A DNA stretch of 5,274 nt from Planctomycetaceae bacterium (GTDB lineage: Bacteria > Planctomycetota > Planctomycetia > Pirellulales > Thermoguttaceae), in the NCBI GenBank assembly GCA_031274045.1, contig JAISQS010000260.1, forward strand, positions 1 to 5,274, read 5' to 3'. The position numbers and the translations under genes were made by a program. The notes below the pieces were generated by a model. The model saw only the letters and a program-made list of their open reading frames with translations. It was not told the DNA's origin and made no database searches. Shown in pieces: positions 1 to 5,170 of this stretch (position 1 is the stretch's first letter; each line of letters opens with the position of its first letter).

Positions 1-2406
1 TCTTTTGTACTTGCTCAAAATAAGCCTGCGGAGGCGGCGAAATTGCCGCCTTTTAAGGTTTCAAAGTTGGCGGGTATTGATGCCCGATTTGTTTTCTCGA
101 TTATTGCCGACAACAAAGACGGATTCCTGATCGGCACCGAAGACGACGGGATTTTTCATTACCAACCCGACAAAATCCTCACACAATACAGCCCGAATGT
201 TTACGATCCAAAACGTATCAAAAACAGTATTCGTGATCCGAATGGTTATGCTCTTGCGGTTGATAAGCTGGGTCGGTTTTGGGCGGGTCATTTGAATATC
301 GGCGTTTCTGTTTTTAACGGCGAGAAGTGGAAGAATTATGATGTTGTTGATGGTCCGATTGGCGAGAGAATTTTTGACATGAAAATTTGTCCGGTAGACG
401 GCGATGTCTGGATGGCAACCTCCGCCGGAATCACTCGCTATAATTTTGACAAAGATAATTGGGAACACATCACGCGCGCGGACGGCTTACTCGAAGATCA
501 AGCTTCCGTTATCGCGTTCAAAAACGACGGAACATTGATCGTCGGTACACAATGTCACGGCATCGCAATTTTTAACCGCAACAAAAAAGGCGAATACAAA
601 CACGCAAAAAATATCGTTGCGCCAAATAGATTCGGCACAAAAAATTGCAGCCCCGTACCACTCACACCAATCGGAAACGGACTCCCATCAAACCAAATCA
701 ACGACATACTCGTCTCAAAAAATAACCAATCCATCTGGATCGCAACAAACGCCGGACTCGTACAAACAAACAACGAAATGACCATCTTCAAATATTGGAG
801 AGGCAAAGATTACATAAATAAAATTCACGGTCTCGTCGGCGGAACTCCAAAAGATTTCAAACCGCCCGCTTCAAATATTGACGCGCAACTACTGCCGGAA
901 GATCACGTCACTTGTTTGGCGGAAGATGATAACGACAACCTCCTCTACGGCATGTTGACAAAAGGATTCGTTATGTTCGATCAAAAAAACGGAACAAAGA
1001 TTTTTTGTGACAAAAAAACGATCGGCTTGTCCGATGATTACATCACGTCAATTTGCCCGATGTCAAATGAACAATTTCTAGTCGGCTCGTATGGCGGCGG
1101 CGTAGTCTGCGTACACAAAGCAGACGTAAATTTCATCGACTCAAAAATTCCACAAGATAACCAAGATACAAACAACATAGATCCGCCTCTACCATATCCG
1201 TCTATTCAGAAGCAGTCGTCAATTGACGAAATCAAATATCCGTCCGTTCAAAAGAAATTATCAATTGATGAACTCAAAAAAATGCGGGCAAAACTTCTAT
1301 CAAACAATACTCCATTGCCAAAAATTTACGCTGCCGCACACGGCGAAGATTGGAGGACGCAAGGCAACTGGCTCGGACGCATATCAAGCGAATGGGCAAT
1401 TCTTTGCGCGATGTCCGCACCGTTTGACAGATACGTTTATCACAGCCGCGACTTCTACGACGTAACAGGTTTTATTGGACCAAAACGCGCTGCCAACGAT
1501 GACTTGCGGCGTTGGGTTTACAAACTCCAAACGGACGACGAACGCGCGCTCTACGATCCGCTCAACGGAAACCGCCGACCGGCAGAATGGGACGATCACG
1601 GCGAAGCATACTCACGATCACAAGACGGACCCGATCTTTGGTACGTATTAGAAATCAAGCACGCCGGAGTTTTTAAACTCGGAATGTATTTTTTGAACAT
1701 GGACGGACACGACGGACTCAATCGATTCAGAGATTACTTGATTGAAATTTATCCATCTGAAAAAGGTTGCAGCACGGTCGATTCCGATAGACCTATATAC
1801 AGCAACTACGCCGAATCACAAACCGCAAACATCACACCGCTCGTAAAAACAAGAGTAAAGAATTTTTGGCACGGAACGTATAAATTTTTTGCCGTAAAAG
1901 GACCCGGTAGATATCTCGTAAAAATTGACCGTAATTACAGCTTCAACACAATCATGTCTGGAATATTCATTCAACAAATTTACGGACAACCAACAGAAGA
2001 TACAAAATACGGCATACCAAAATTACGCGCAAAATATAAACCACCCGAATTTCCCGAATACTACGAAGACGCAGAAAGCATGTACTACGAAGAATTCTGG
2101 CAAGAACTAGACCAAAAATATAACAACACAGATACAATCGAACATCAAACTCCAAACAGAATCGCAATCTACACCGCAGCAACAAGAGATGCCGAACAAA
2201 AAAACGCACCAAAAGATATAAAAGAATTAGCCGAATGCTTCAAATGGAGACTAAACCAATGGGGAAAAAAACAAAAAACAATGTGGAACTACACAACAAG
2301 ATTAGGATTAGAACGACTCGCCGAATCAAACCCACAAATTAAAGAACACATAAAAAATCAAAATAACGAAAAAATACCAGAATTCATAAACGAATGGCCA
2401 AGATAA
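1..2406 (+). CDS. Exported beta-propeller (Reg_prop-like) protein with conserved C-terminal region, 5' partial
   Basis: Probably an extracytoplasmic sensor or scaffold; ligand unknown. Frame 1 is open from base 1. The first residues read SFVLAQNKPAEAAK, like the end of a signal peptide, so I place the start outside the window. A TTG at 43 with GGAGG at 30-34 is an alternative start, but it would remove the export signal. Counting from that TTG (787 residues), about 17-357 holds seven repeats of the form hydrophobic strand, Asp/Asn-Gly turn, WxAT or hxGT, then GhxxF/Y (for example DVWMATSAGITRYN and SIWIATNAGLVQTN), matching two-component-regulator propeller blades. Residues 363-424 are a linker with a 14-residue duplication. 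Residues 425-660 are Trp/Asp/Gly-rich (HGEDWRTQGNWLGR, AEWDDHGE, NMDGHDG) and resemble C-terminal regions of planctomycete hypothetical proteins, from memory only. Residues 660-787 are charged and probably helical. No histidine kinase, Y_Y_Y or DNA-binding domain is visible, unlike hybrid two-component sensors. The propeller call is firm; the function is not. Confidence 0.85.
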   Translation, partial: SFVLAQNKPAEAAKLPPFKVSKLAGIDARFVFSIIADNKDGFLIGTEDDGIFHYQPDKILTQYSPNVYDPKRIKNSIRDPNGYALAVDKLGRFWAGHLNIGVSVFNGEKWKNYDVVDGPIGERIFDMKICPVDGDVWMATSAGITRYNFDKDNWEHITRADGLLEDQASVIAFKNDGTLIVGTQCHGIAIFNRNKKGEYKHAKNIVAPNRFGTKNCSPVPLTPIGNGLPSNQINDILVSKNNQSIWIATNAGLVQTNNEMTIFKYWRGKDYINKIHGLVGGTPKDFKPPASNIDAQLLPEDHVTCLAEDDNDNLLYGMLTKGFVMFDQKNGTKIFCDKKTIGLSDDYITSICPMSNEQFLVGSYGGGVVCVHKADVNFIDSKIPQDNQDTNNIDPPLPYPSIQKQSSIDEIKYPSVQKKLSIDELKKMRAKLLSNNTPLPKIYAAAHGEDWRTQGNWLGRISSEWAILCAMSAPFDRYVYHSRDFYDVTGFIGPKRAANDDLRRWVYKLQTDDERALYDPLNGNRRPAEWDDHGEAYSRSQDGPDLWYVLEIKHAGVFKLGMYFLNMDGHDGLNRFRDYLIEIYPSEKGCSTVDSDRPIYSNYAESQTANITPLVKTRVKNFWHGTYKFFAVKGPGRYLVKIDRNYSFNTIMSGIFIQQIYGQPTEDTKYGIPKLRAKYKPPEFPEYYEDAESMYYEEFWQELDQKYNNTDTIEHQTPNRIAIYTAATRDAEQKNAPKDIKELAECFKWRLNQWGKKQKTMWNYTTRLGLERLAESNPQIKEHIKNQNNEKIPEFINEWPR
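1195..1278 (+). repeat. Tandem duplication of a 42-bp coding unit in the propeller-protein linker
   Basis: Units 1195-1236 and 1237-1278 encode YPSIQKQSSIDEIK and YPSVQKKLSIDELK back to back. By my alignment they match at 33 of 42 bases and 10 of 14 residues, and several of the differences are synonymous. The repeat lies between the last propeller blade and the C-terminal region and probably lengthens a flexible or helical linker. Confidence 0.85.
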
Positions 2407-2466
2407 TTTTTTTGATTTACGACAACTGACCGGAGCGCAGACATCCACGACTCGTTGCACCACATA

Positions 2467-2605
2467 ATTATACTTCCGGCGGTCATAAAAATGACGTTTG
2501 GAAGGAGATGCGTTGGCGGGAAGGCATTAGGCAACGAACCTAACGCCTCCATGTCTAATGCCTCAAGCCTTCAAAACATACATTTATTACCGCCGAAAGT
2601 ATATT
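2467..2605. repeat. 139-bp imperfect palindrome (structured intergenic repeat or RNA)
   Basis: The outer arms pair as TATACTT (2469-2475) with AAGTATA (2597-2603), then after one mismatch CGGCGGT (2477-2483) with ACCGCCG (2589-2595). Further in, GTTT/AAAC (2496-2499, 2574-2577) and GGAAGG-type pairing (2501-2505 with 2568-2572) continue the stem. The core has mutually exclusive stems: GGCATTAG 2523-2530 with CTAATGCC 2555-2562; GGCATTAGG 2523-2531 with CCTAACGCC 2539-2547 (one A-C mismatch); and GCGTTGG 2510-2516 with CTAACGC 2540-2546. ACCACA occurs just outside both ends (2459-2464, 2613-2618), but not flush with the arms. It could be a non-autonomous palindromic element or a structured RNA. 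There is no open reading frame and no transposase. Confidence 0.65.
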
Positions 2606-2706
2606 CATAAATACCACAAAGGGAAGCCCACAAAAAAACGAAATAATCAGGAAATTTTTAATGTGCAAAAAATTACTTTATTACAAATATATCGGTTTAA
2701 TCTTGA

Positions 2707-2745
2707 TTTAATTATGATTAAAATCGTAATTTAATCATAAATAAA
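2707..2745. repeat. AT-rich inverted repeat (hairpin or operator-like)
   Basis: TTATGATTAAA (2712-2722) is the exact reverse complement of TTTAATCATAA (2730-2740) around a 7-nt loop. After one mismatch, TTTA (2707-2710) pairs with TAAA (2742-2745). No T-run follows, so it is not a standard terminator. A protein-binding site or cruciform upstream of the next gene is possible. Confidence 0.7.
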
Positions 2746-2762
2746 ATTGCAATAAAATTGTA
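2741..2762. repeat. Two-copy 11-bp tandem repeat
   Basis: ATAAAATTGCA (2741-2751) is followed directly by ATAAAATTGTA (2752-2762), matching at 10 of 11 bases. It overlaps the right edge of the AT-rich hairpin. No function is evident. Confidence 0.7.
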
Positions 2763-2891
2763 AGAAGCTGATAAGTAGTCAAGTTAGAGGTGTGGTTTGT
2801 TCGATAAATTCGTTGGGATTGTGTTTTTTTTGAAGATGTTTCCCTGCGCGGGCGAGTTATATTTCAATCGAAAACAGTTAAAATTATCAAG

Positions 2892-2920
2892 TTGACAATT
2901 ACGTTAATCGGAGTTGGCAT
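2892..2920 (+). promoter_or_regulatory. Possible sigma-70-type promoter for the 490-residue exported protein
   Basis: A perfect TTGACA -35 box (2892-2897) is followed 17 nt later by TGGCAT (2915-2920), which matches only three of six positions of a -10 box. It would give a leader of roughly 55-60 nt. The weak -10 and unknown planctomycete promoter rules keep this tentative. Confidence 0.25.
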
Positions 2921-2932
2921 TGTTTTGTTGGC

Positions 2933-2952
2933 TTGGTGTGGTTTGGTGTGGT
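2933..2952 (+). repeat. 10-bp tandem repeat TTGGTGTGGT x2 in the leader
   Basis: TTGGTGTGGT occurs at 2933-2942 and again at 2943-2952, followed by the related GTGTG. It is part of a G/T-only leader that runs into the start of the next gene. Confidence 0.75.
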
Positions 2953-2971
2953 GTGATTTTAATTTTTTTGT

Positions 2972-2976
2972 GGTGG
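2972..2976 (+). promoter_or_regulatory. Weak ribosome binding site (GGTGG)
   Basis: GGTGG ends 7 nt before the ATG at 2984 and is the only Shine-Dalgarno-like sequence nearby. It favours 2984 over the in-frame ATG at 2993. The match to AGGAGG is incomplete. Confidence 0.4.
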
Positions 2977-2983
2977 TCAAATT

Positions 2984-4456
2984 ATGAGTAGTATGAATTT
3001 GAAAAATTTTGTTTTGATGTTGTTTGGGTTTGGGGTTTTGTTTATTTTTGGGTTTGGAGTGCTTGTTGGTGAGGAGTCTGGAGTTGCGGTTTCCGCGAAG
3101 CCGCGTTTGGTTCAAGGGAGCTTGACAACAGTTACGCCGATGATCGATTTGACATTTAACCCCGCTATCGATCCGATCAAAGCCCTCCAACCACGCGGAA
3201 TACCCGCTGCAAATCAAATCGTTTCTCCAAAAGATGTTTTGACTCACTCGACATTATCATACGCGACGACTTTTAACCGCGCTCATTTGACCGAAGTAAT
3301 AAATGTTCTTGAGTCATTGCCGCCTGTTACCGACGATAAAAAAGTACTTGAGACGGTAATGAGTGATCCTGTTTTGCACCGTGATTATTGGGCAAGGAAT
3401 GTCCGCTTTTCGCGTGATGTCTGGTGTCTGCAATTCAGCTTTAAGCCTTTGCGGGTTATAACGGTAGACATTCCGAATACGGAAGGAACTCTTGACAAAA
3501 AAGTTGTTTGGTATCTTGTCTACAATGTAAAAAATAACGGTCCGGCGGATATCGCGTCAGTACTCAAAAAGCACAAAACCGTAGACAAAACAACCGCCAA
3601 AACCGACAACAAACCCGCCGAAAGTAACATCGACCCCGCCGCCGATGACGGTGCCGATAATAACGCGGCAACGGCAGCAACAACAACGGCAACCGCAACA
3701 ACAGCAGCCGCAAAACTCAAAAATAACACAACAATCCCCGAATACACAATCAATAAATACGGCTCAATCGGTACGGAAGTTGACGTGCCGACAAAAGGTA
3801 ATAGTCCACAAATTAAAGATGTCCAAAATAAATATCAGTTGGAATATTTGCCGGACGCTGACAAGGGCGATGTCGTCAACGAAACGTATAAGCTTACCGG
3901 CGATACGTATATGGATTTGATGAATTTGAAGGGGACGTATGTACCGCGTGCGGGCGAGGATAGAGCAATCAGATTTATTCCGCAATTTTTGCTTGCTTCC
4001 GACCGGGTTGTTTTGAATGTGTTGTCTGGTATTGATCCGCAATCGGGGCAGGCTGTCTCAAAAACAGAGATTGATAAACAAATTTATGTTGACAGATTTT
4101 TGCCTCTTGCAATTCCGCTAATTATGAGGCGTGAAGGGATGAGTGCCGTGCCGGAAAACAGCGTAAGTATAAGCAGCAAAGAACTAAAATCGGGCGAGGA
4201 TTATTGGGGAGTCGCGATGTGGGTAGATGTTGACCCGCGAATAAATAAATTCTCAATCTACGTAAACGGACTAACAAACGCCTACAAATGGGATGACATC
4301 GACGAAAAAAATATCGAACCGGGCAAAGGACGAAAAATGTTCCGAAAAGTTCTAAAAACAAATTGGTGGCGAAAAGGCGACCGATACTCAATCGATAATA
4401 ATCAATTCCAACTCGGCGAATCAGGGGGGGTTGACTACGAGTGGATTTTCTTATAG
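2984..4456 (+). CDS. Exported conserved hypothetical protein, probable planctomycete family
   Basis: Function unknown. The 490-residue product starts with a short polar stretch and one Lys, then a Phe/Gly/Leu-rich hydrophobic core (about 9-28). A possible signal-peptidase site follows VSA at 36-38; alternatively the segment is an N-terminal anchor. Residues 132-190 (RDYWARNVRFSRDVWCLQF, then VVWYLVYNVKNNG) look like a beta-rich domain. Residues 197-250 are a low-complexity linker with 16 consecutive Ala/Thr at 228-243. Residues 320-490 form the second conserved-looking part (RAIRFIPQFLLAS, then EDYWGVAMWVDVDPRI, then IYVNGLTNAY), ending GGVDYEWIFL. The block order resembles hypothetical secreted proteins I associate with planctomycetes, from memory. 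No catalytic motif is seen. It is separated from both neighbours by large gaps, so it is probably transcribed alone. Leu codons are mostly TTG in the first 60 residues but CTA, CTC or TTA in the last 110. The ATG at 2984 is chosen for its spacing from GGTGG; 2993 is the alternative. Confidence 0.85.
   Translation: MSSMNLKNFVLMLFGFGVLFIFGFGVLVGEESGVAVSAKPRLVQGSLTTVTPMIDLTFNPAIDPIKALQPRGIPAANQIVSPKDVLTHSTLSYATTFNRAHLTEVINVLESLPPVTDDKKVLETVMSDPVLHRDYWARNVRFSRDVWCLQFSFKPLRVITVDIPNTEGTLDKKVVWYLVYNVKNNGPADIASVLKKHKTVDKTTAKTDNKPAESNIDPAADDGADNNAATAATTTATATTAAAKLKNNTTIPEYTINKYGSIGTEVDVPTKGNSPQIKDVQNKYQLEYLPDADKGDVVNETYKLTGDTYMDLMNLKGTYVPRAGEDRAIRFIPQFLLASDRVVLNVLSGIDPQSGQAVSKTEIDKQIYVDRFLPLAIPLIMRREGMSAVPENSVSISSKELKSGEDYWGVAMWVDVDPRINKFSIYVNGLTNAYKWDDIDEKNIEPGKGRKMFRKVLKTNWWRKGDRYSIDNNQFQLGESGGVDYEWIFL
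3665..3712 (+). repeat. Ala/Thr-only low-complexity codon tract
   Basis: Sixteen consecutive codons are all GCN or ACN, mostly GCA and ACA, encoding nine Ala and seven Thr. They sit in an Asp/Asn/Lys-rich linker between the two conserved parts of the exported protein. The tract is likely disordered, could vary in length by slippage, and is a plausible O-glycosylation-type linker (inference). Confidence 0.8.
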
Positions 4457-4465
4457 GATACCCGC

Positions 4466-4525
4466 CCCTTTGGGTTAGTCGCATAGCCGATACCGGAGTC
4501 CGCCATATAGGACAAAGGGTTTTTT
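4466..4525 (+). terminator. Possible intrinsic terminator after the exported-protein gene
   Basis: CCCTTTG (4466-4472) pairs with CAAAGGG (4513-4519), directly followed by six T (4520-4525). It begins 10 nt after the stop codon. The enclosed 40 nt form only a small alternative stem (GTCC 4498-4501 with GGAC 4510-4513), so the loop is large and the fold is not a classic compact hairpin. Confidence 0.4.
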
Positions 4526-4639
4526 GAAACGAAAAATGTTTTTGTGCCTCTTGGCATACACAGACAAATTTCAGTACGGCTGGCAAATAACAAAGTTACA
4601 GAGTAACAAAGTACAGTGTGCAACATATTTATAATTTCG

Positions 4640-4670
4640 TTGACAAGAGCGGGTCAATATTGATTTGCAT
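4640..4670 (+). promoter_or_regulatory. Possible rpmA promoter with overlapping dyad
   Basis: TTGACA (4640-4645) is a perfect -35 box, but the best downstream -10 is weak: TTGCAT at 4665-4670 with a 19-nt spacer. TTGAC (4640-4644) and GTCAA (4653-4657) form an inverted repeat that covers the -35 box and could be an operator. It lies about 90-120 nt upstream of the rpmA start. Confidence 0.25.
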
Positions 4671-4749
4671 AAGTAAGCTGACAAAACGTGAGCGAAATTC
4701 ATGGTGCGTTGTGTGTAATTAAAATTTAACAAAATCAGAAAGAATAATT

Positions 4750-4753
4750 GAGG
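4750..4753 (+). promoter_or_regulatory. Ribosome binding site of rpmA (GAGG)
   Basis: GAGG ends 7 nt before the ATG at 4761, which is ideal spacing. It supports the start that yields the canonical MAHKK N-terminus. Confidence 0.8.
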
Positions 4754-4760
4754 TATTTTT

Positions 4761-5009
4761 ATGGCTCATAAAAAAGGTCAAGGCTCAAGCCGAAACGGAC
4801 GCGATTCTAACGGTCAACGGCGAGGAGTCAAAAAGTTTGCCGGAGAAGTCGTGCGTGCCGGTAACATTATCGTACGACAAGTCGGCTCAAAATTCCACGC
4901 CGGAAAAGGTGTCGGCACCGGCAACGATTTCACGCTTTTTGCGTTGGTGGACGGTACGGTAAAATTTGAACGAGGCGGTCGCCGCGTCAGCATCGTCCCA
5001 AAAGCATAA
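4761..5009 (+). CDS. rpmA: 50S ribosomal protein bL27
   Basis: A component of the large ribosomal subunit whose N-terminal tail reaches the peptidyl-transferase centre and helps place tRNA. The 82-residue product is full length (E. coli has 85). It shows the family hallmarks: MAHKKGQGSSRNGRDSN at the N-terminus, the GNIIVRQVGSKFHAG block at 34-48, and TLFALVDGTVKFE at 58-70, ending in RRVSIVPKA. The N-terminus starts directly at MAHKK, without the cleaved extension known in Firmicutes. In the central signature the usual RQRG reads RQVG (Val41), and the GGE motif reads AGE (27-29). The tail after VKFE is shorter than in E. coli. The gene has a good GAGG RBS. It stands alone: most bacteria have rplU just upstream and often obgE downstream, neither of which is present, and a terminator follows within 30 nt. 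The identification is secure. Confidence 0.98.
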   Translation: MAHKKGQGSSRNGRDSNGQRRGVKKFAGEVVRAGNIIVRQVGSKFHAGKGVGTGNDFTLFALVDGTVKFERGGRRVSIVPKA

Positions 5010-5038
5010 GCCAAAAATCAAAAAAAACATCACCAAAT

Positions 5039-5088
5039 AAAACATCAACATGATACTTCTGATGAAGTCATTGTGTTGATGTTTTTTT
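5039..5088 (+). terminator. Strong rho-independent terminator of rpmA
   Basis: AACATCAACA (5041-5050) pairs perfectly with TGTTGATGTT (5074-5083), extended by two A-T pairs. Above it, TGAT and ACTTC pair with GAAGT and CATTG through two G-U pairs and one bulged C (5069), closing on a TGAT loop (5060-5063). Seven T (5082-5088) run from the base of the stem. It begins 30 nt after the rpmA stop codon. Confidence 0.93.
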
Positions 5089-5120
5089 GTGAATACGGAA
5101 CAAAAAAATTAACGTTAGCG

Positions 5121-5138
5121 ACGGGGGCTTGCCCTCGT
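5121..5138. repeat. GC-rich hairpin downstream of rpmA
   Basis: ACGGGGG (5121-5127) pairs with CCCTCGT (5132-5138), including one G-U pair, around the tetraloop CTTG. The palindrome AACGTT (5111-5116) lies just upstream. No T-run follows, so it is not a terminator on its own. It looks like a dispersed intergenic repeat unit (inference). Confidence 0.6.
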
Positions 5139-5147
5139 TATACCACA

Positions 5148-5170
5148 CATCTTTTAAGATGCTTTTTTTT
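5148..5170 (+). terminator. Weak second terminator-like hairpin
   Basis: CATCT (5148-5152) pairs with AGATG (5157-5161) around a 4-nt loop, followed by C and eight T (5163-5170). The stem is short and AT-rich. It may be a back-up terminator for rpmA transcripts. Confidence 0.4.

Larger units (their letters stand above)
2407..2983. other. 577-nt intergenic region without a credible gene
   Basis: A run of seven T directly follows the stop of the first gene (2407-2413), but only a poor bulged stem precedes it. A GC-richer block at about 2421-2565 contrasts with AT-rich flanks. It begins with ACTGACCGGAGCGCAGACAT (2425-2444), which looks like a dispersed intergenic unit and codes for nothing recognisable. 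The 139-bp palindrome comes next, then very AT-rich DNA (2640-2763) with a hairpin and an 11-bp tandem repeat, then the leader of the next gene. Reading frames here on either strand are short, lack ribosome binding sites and have no family resemblance. Confidence 0.7.
4457..4760. other. 304-nt intergenic region upstream of rpmA
   Basis: It starts with a GC-richer block (4461-4519) that may hold the terminator of the preceding gene. TGCC-TCTT-GGCA (4545-4556) is a small hairpin. AACAAAGTTACAG (4589-4601) and AACAAAGTACAG (4605-4616) are near-direct repeats that also contain a GTTAC/GTAAC hairpin. From about 4640 it contains the probable promoter and leader of rpmA. I see no gene: rplU, the usual upstream partner of rpmA, is not here. 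Confidence 0.65.

Noticed and set aside
2377..2413. Bulged stem plus seven T at the end of the propeller gene as a terminator
   Set aside because: The stem is four pairs, then a three-base bulge and two pairs, overlapping the last codons; too weak to call.
2358..2552. Minus-strand reading frame (64 codons) over the end of the propeller gene and the palindrome
   Set aside because: No ribosome binding site, no family resemblance, and it reads through an inverted repeat; best explained as chance.
2747..2775. TTGCAA-N17-GATAAG as an alternative promoter
   Set aside because: Only four of six matches in each box within very AT-rich DNA, and over 200 nt from the start codon.
2864..3247. Minus-strand frame (127 codons) antisense to the start of the exported-protein gene
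   Set aside because: Its Lys/Asn/Thr/Gln-rich product simply mirrors the G/T-rich leader; the + strand gene has a signal peptide and domain structure.
3645..3920. Plus-strand Gln-rich frame inside the exported-protein gene
   Set aside because: It is the out-of-frame reading of the Ala/Thr GCA/ACA tract.
4122..4586. Minus-strand frame (154 codons) antisense to the end of the exported-protein gene
   Set aside because: Arg/Leu/Cys-rich antisense translation with no motif; a shadow of the + strand gene.
4701..4718. Five-codon upstream frame ATG...TAA in the rpmA leader, a possible leader peptide
   Set aside because: No convincing ribosome binding site and no attenuator structure between it and rpmA; expected by chance.
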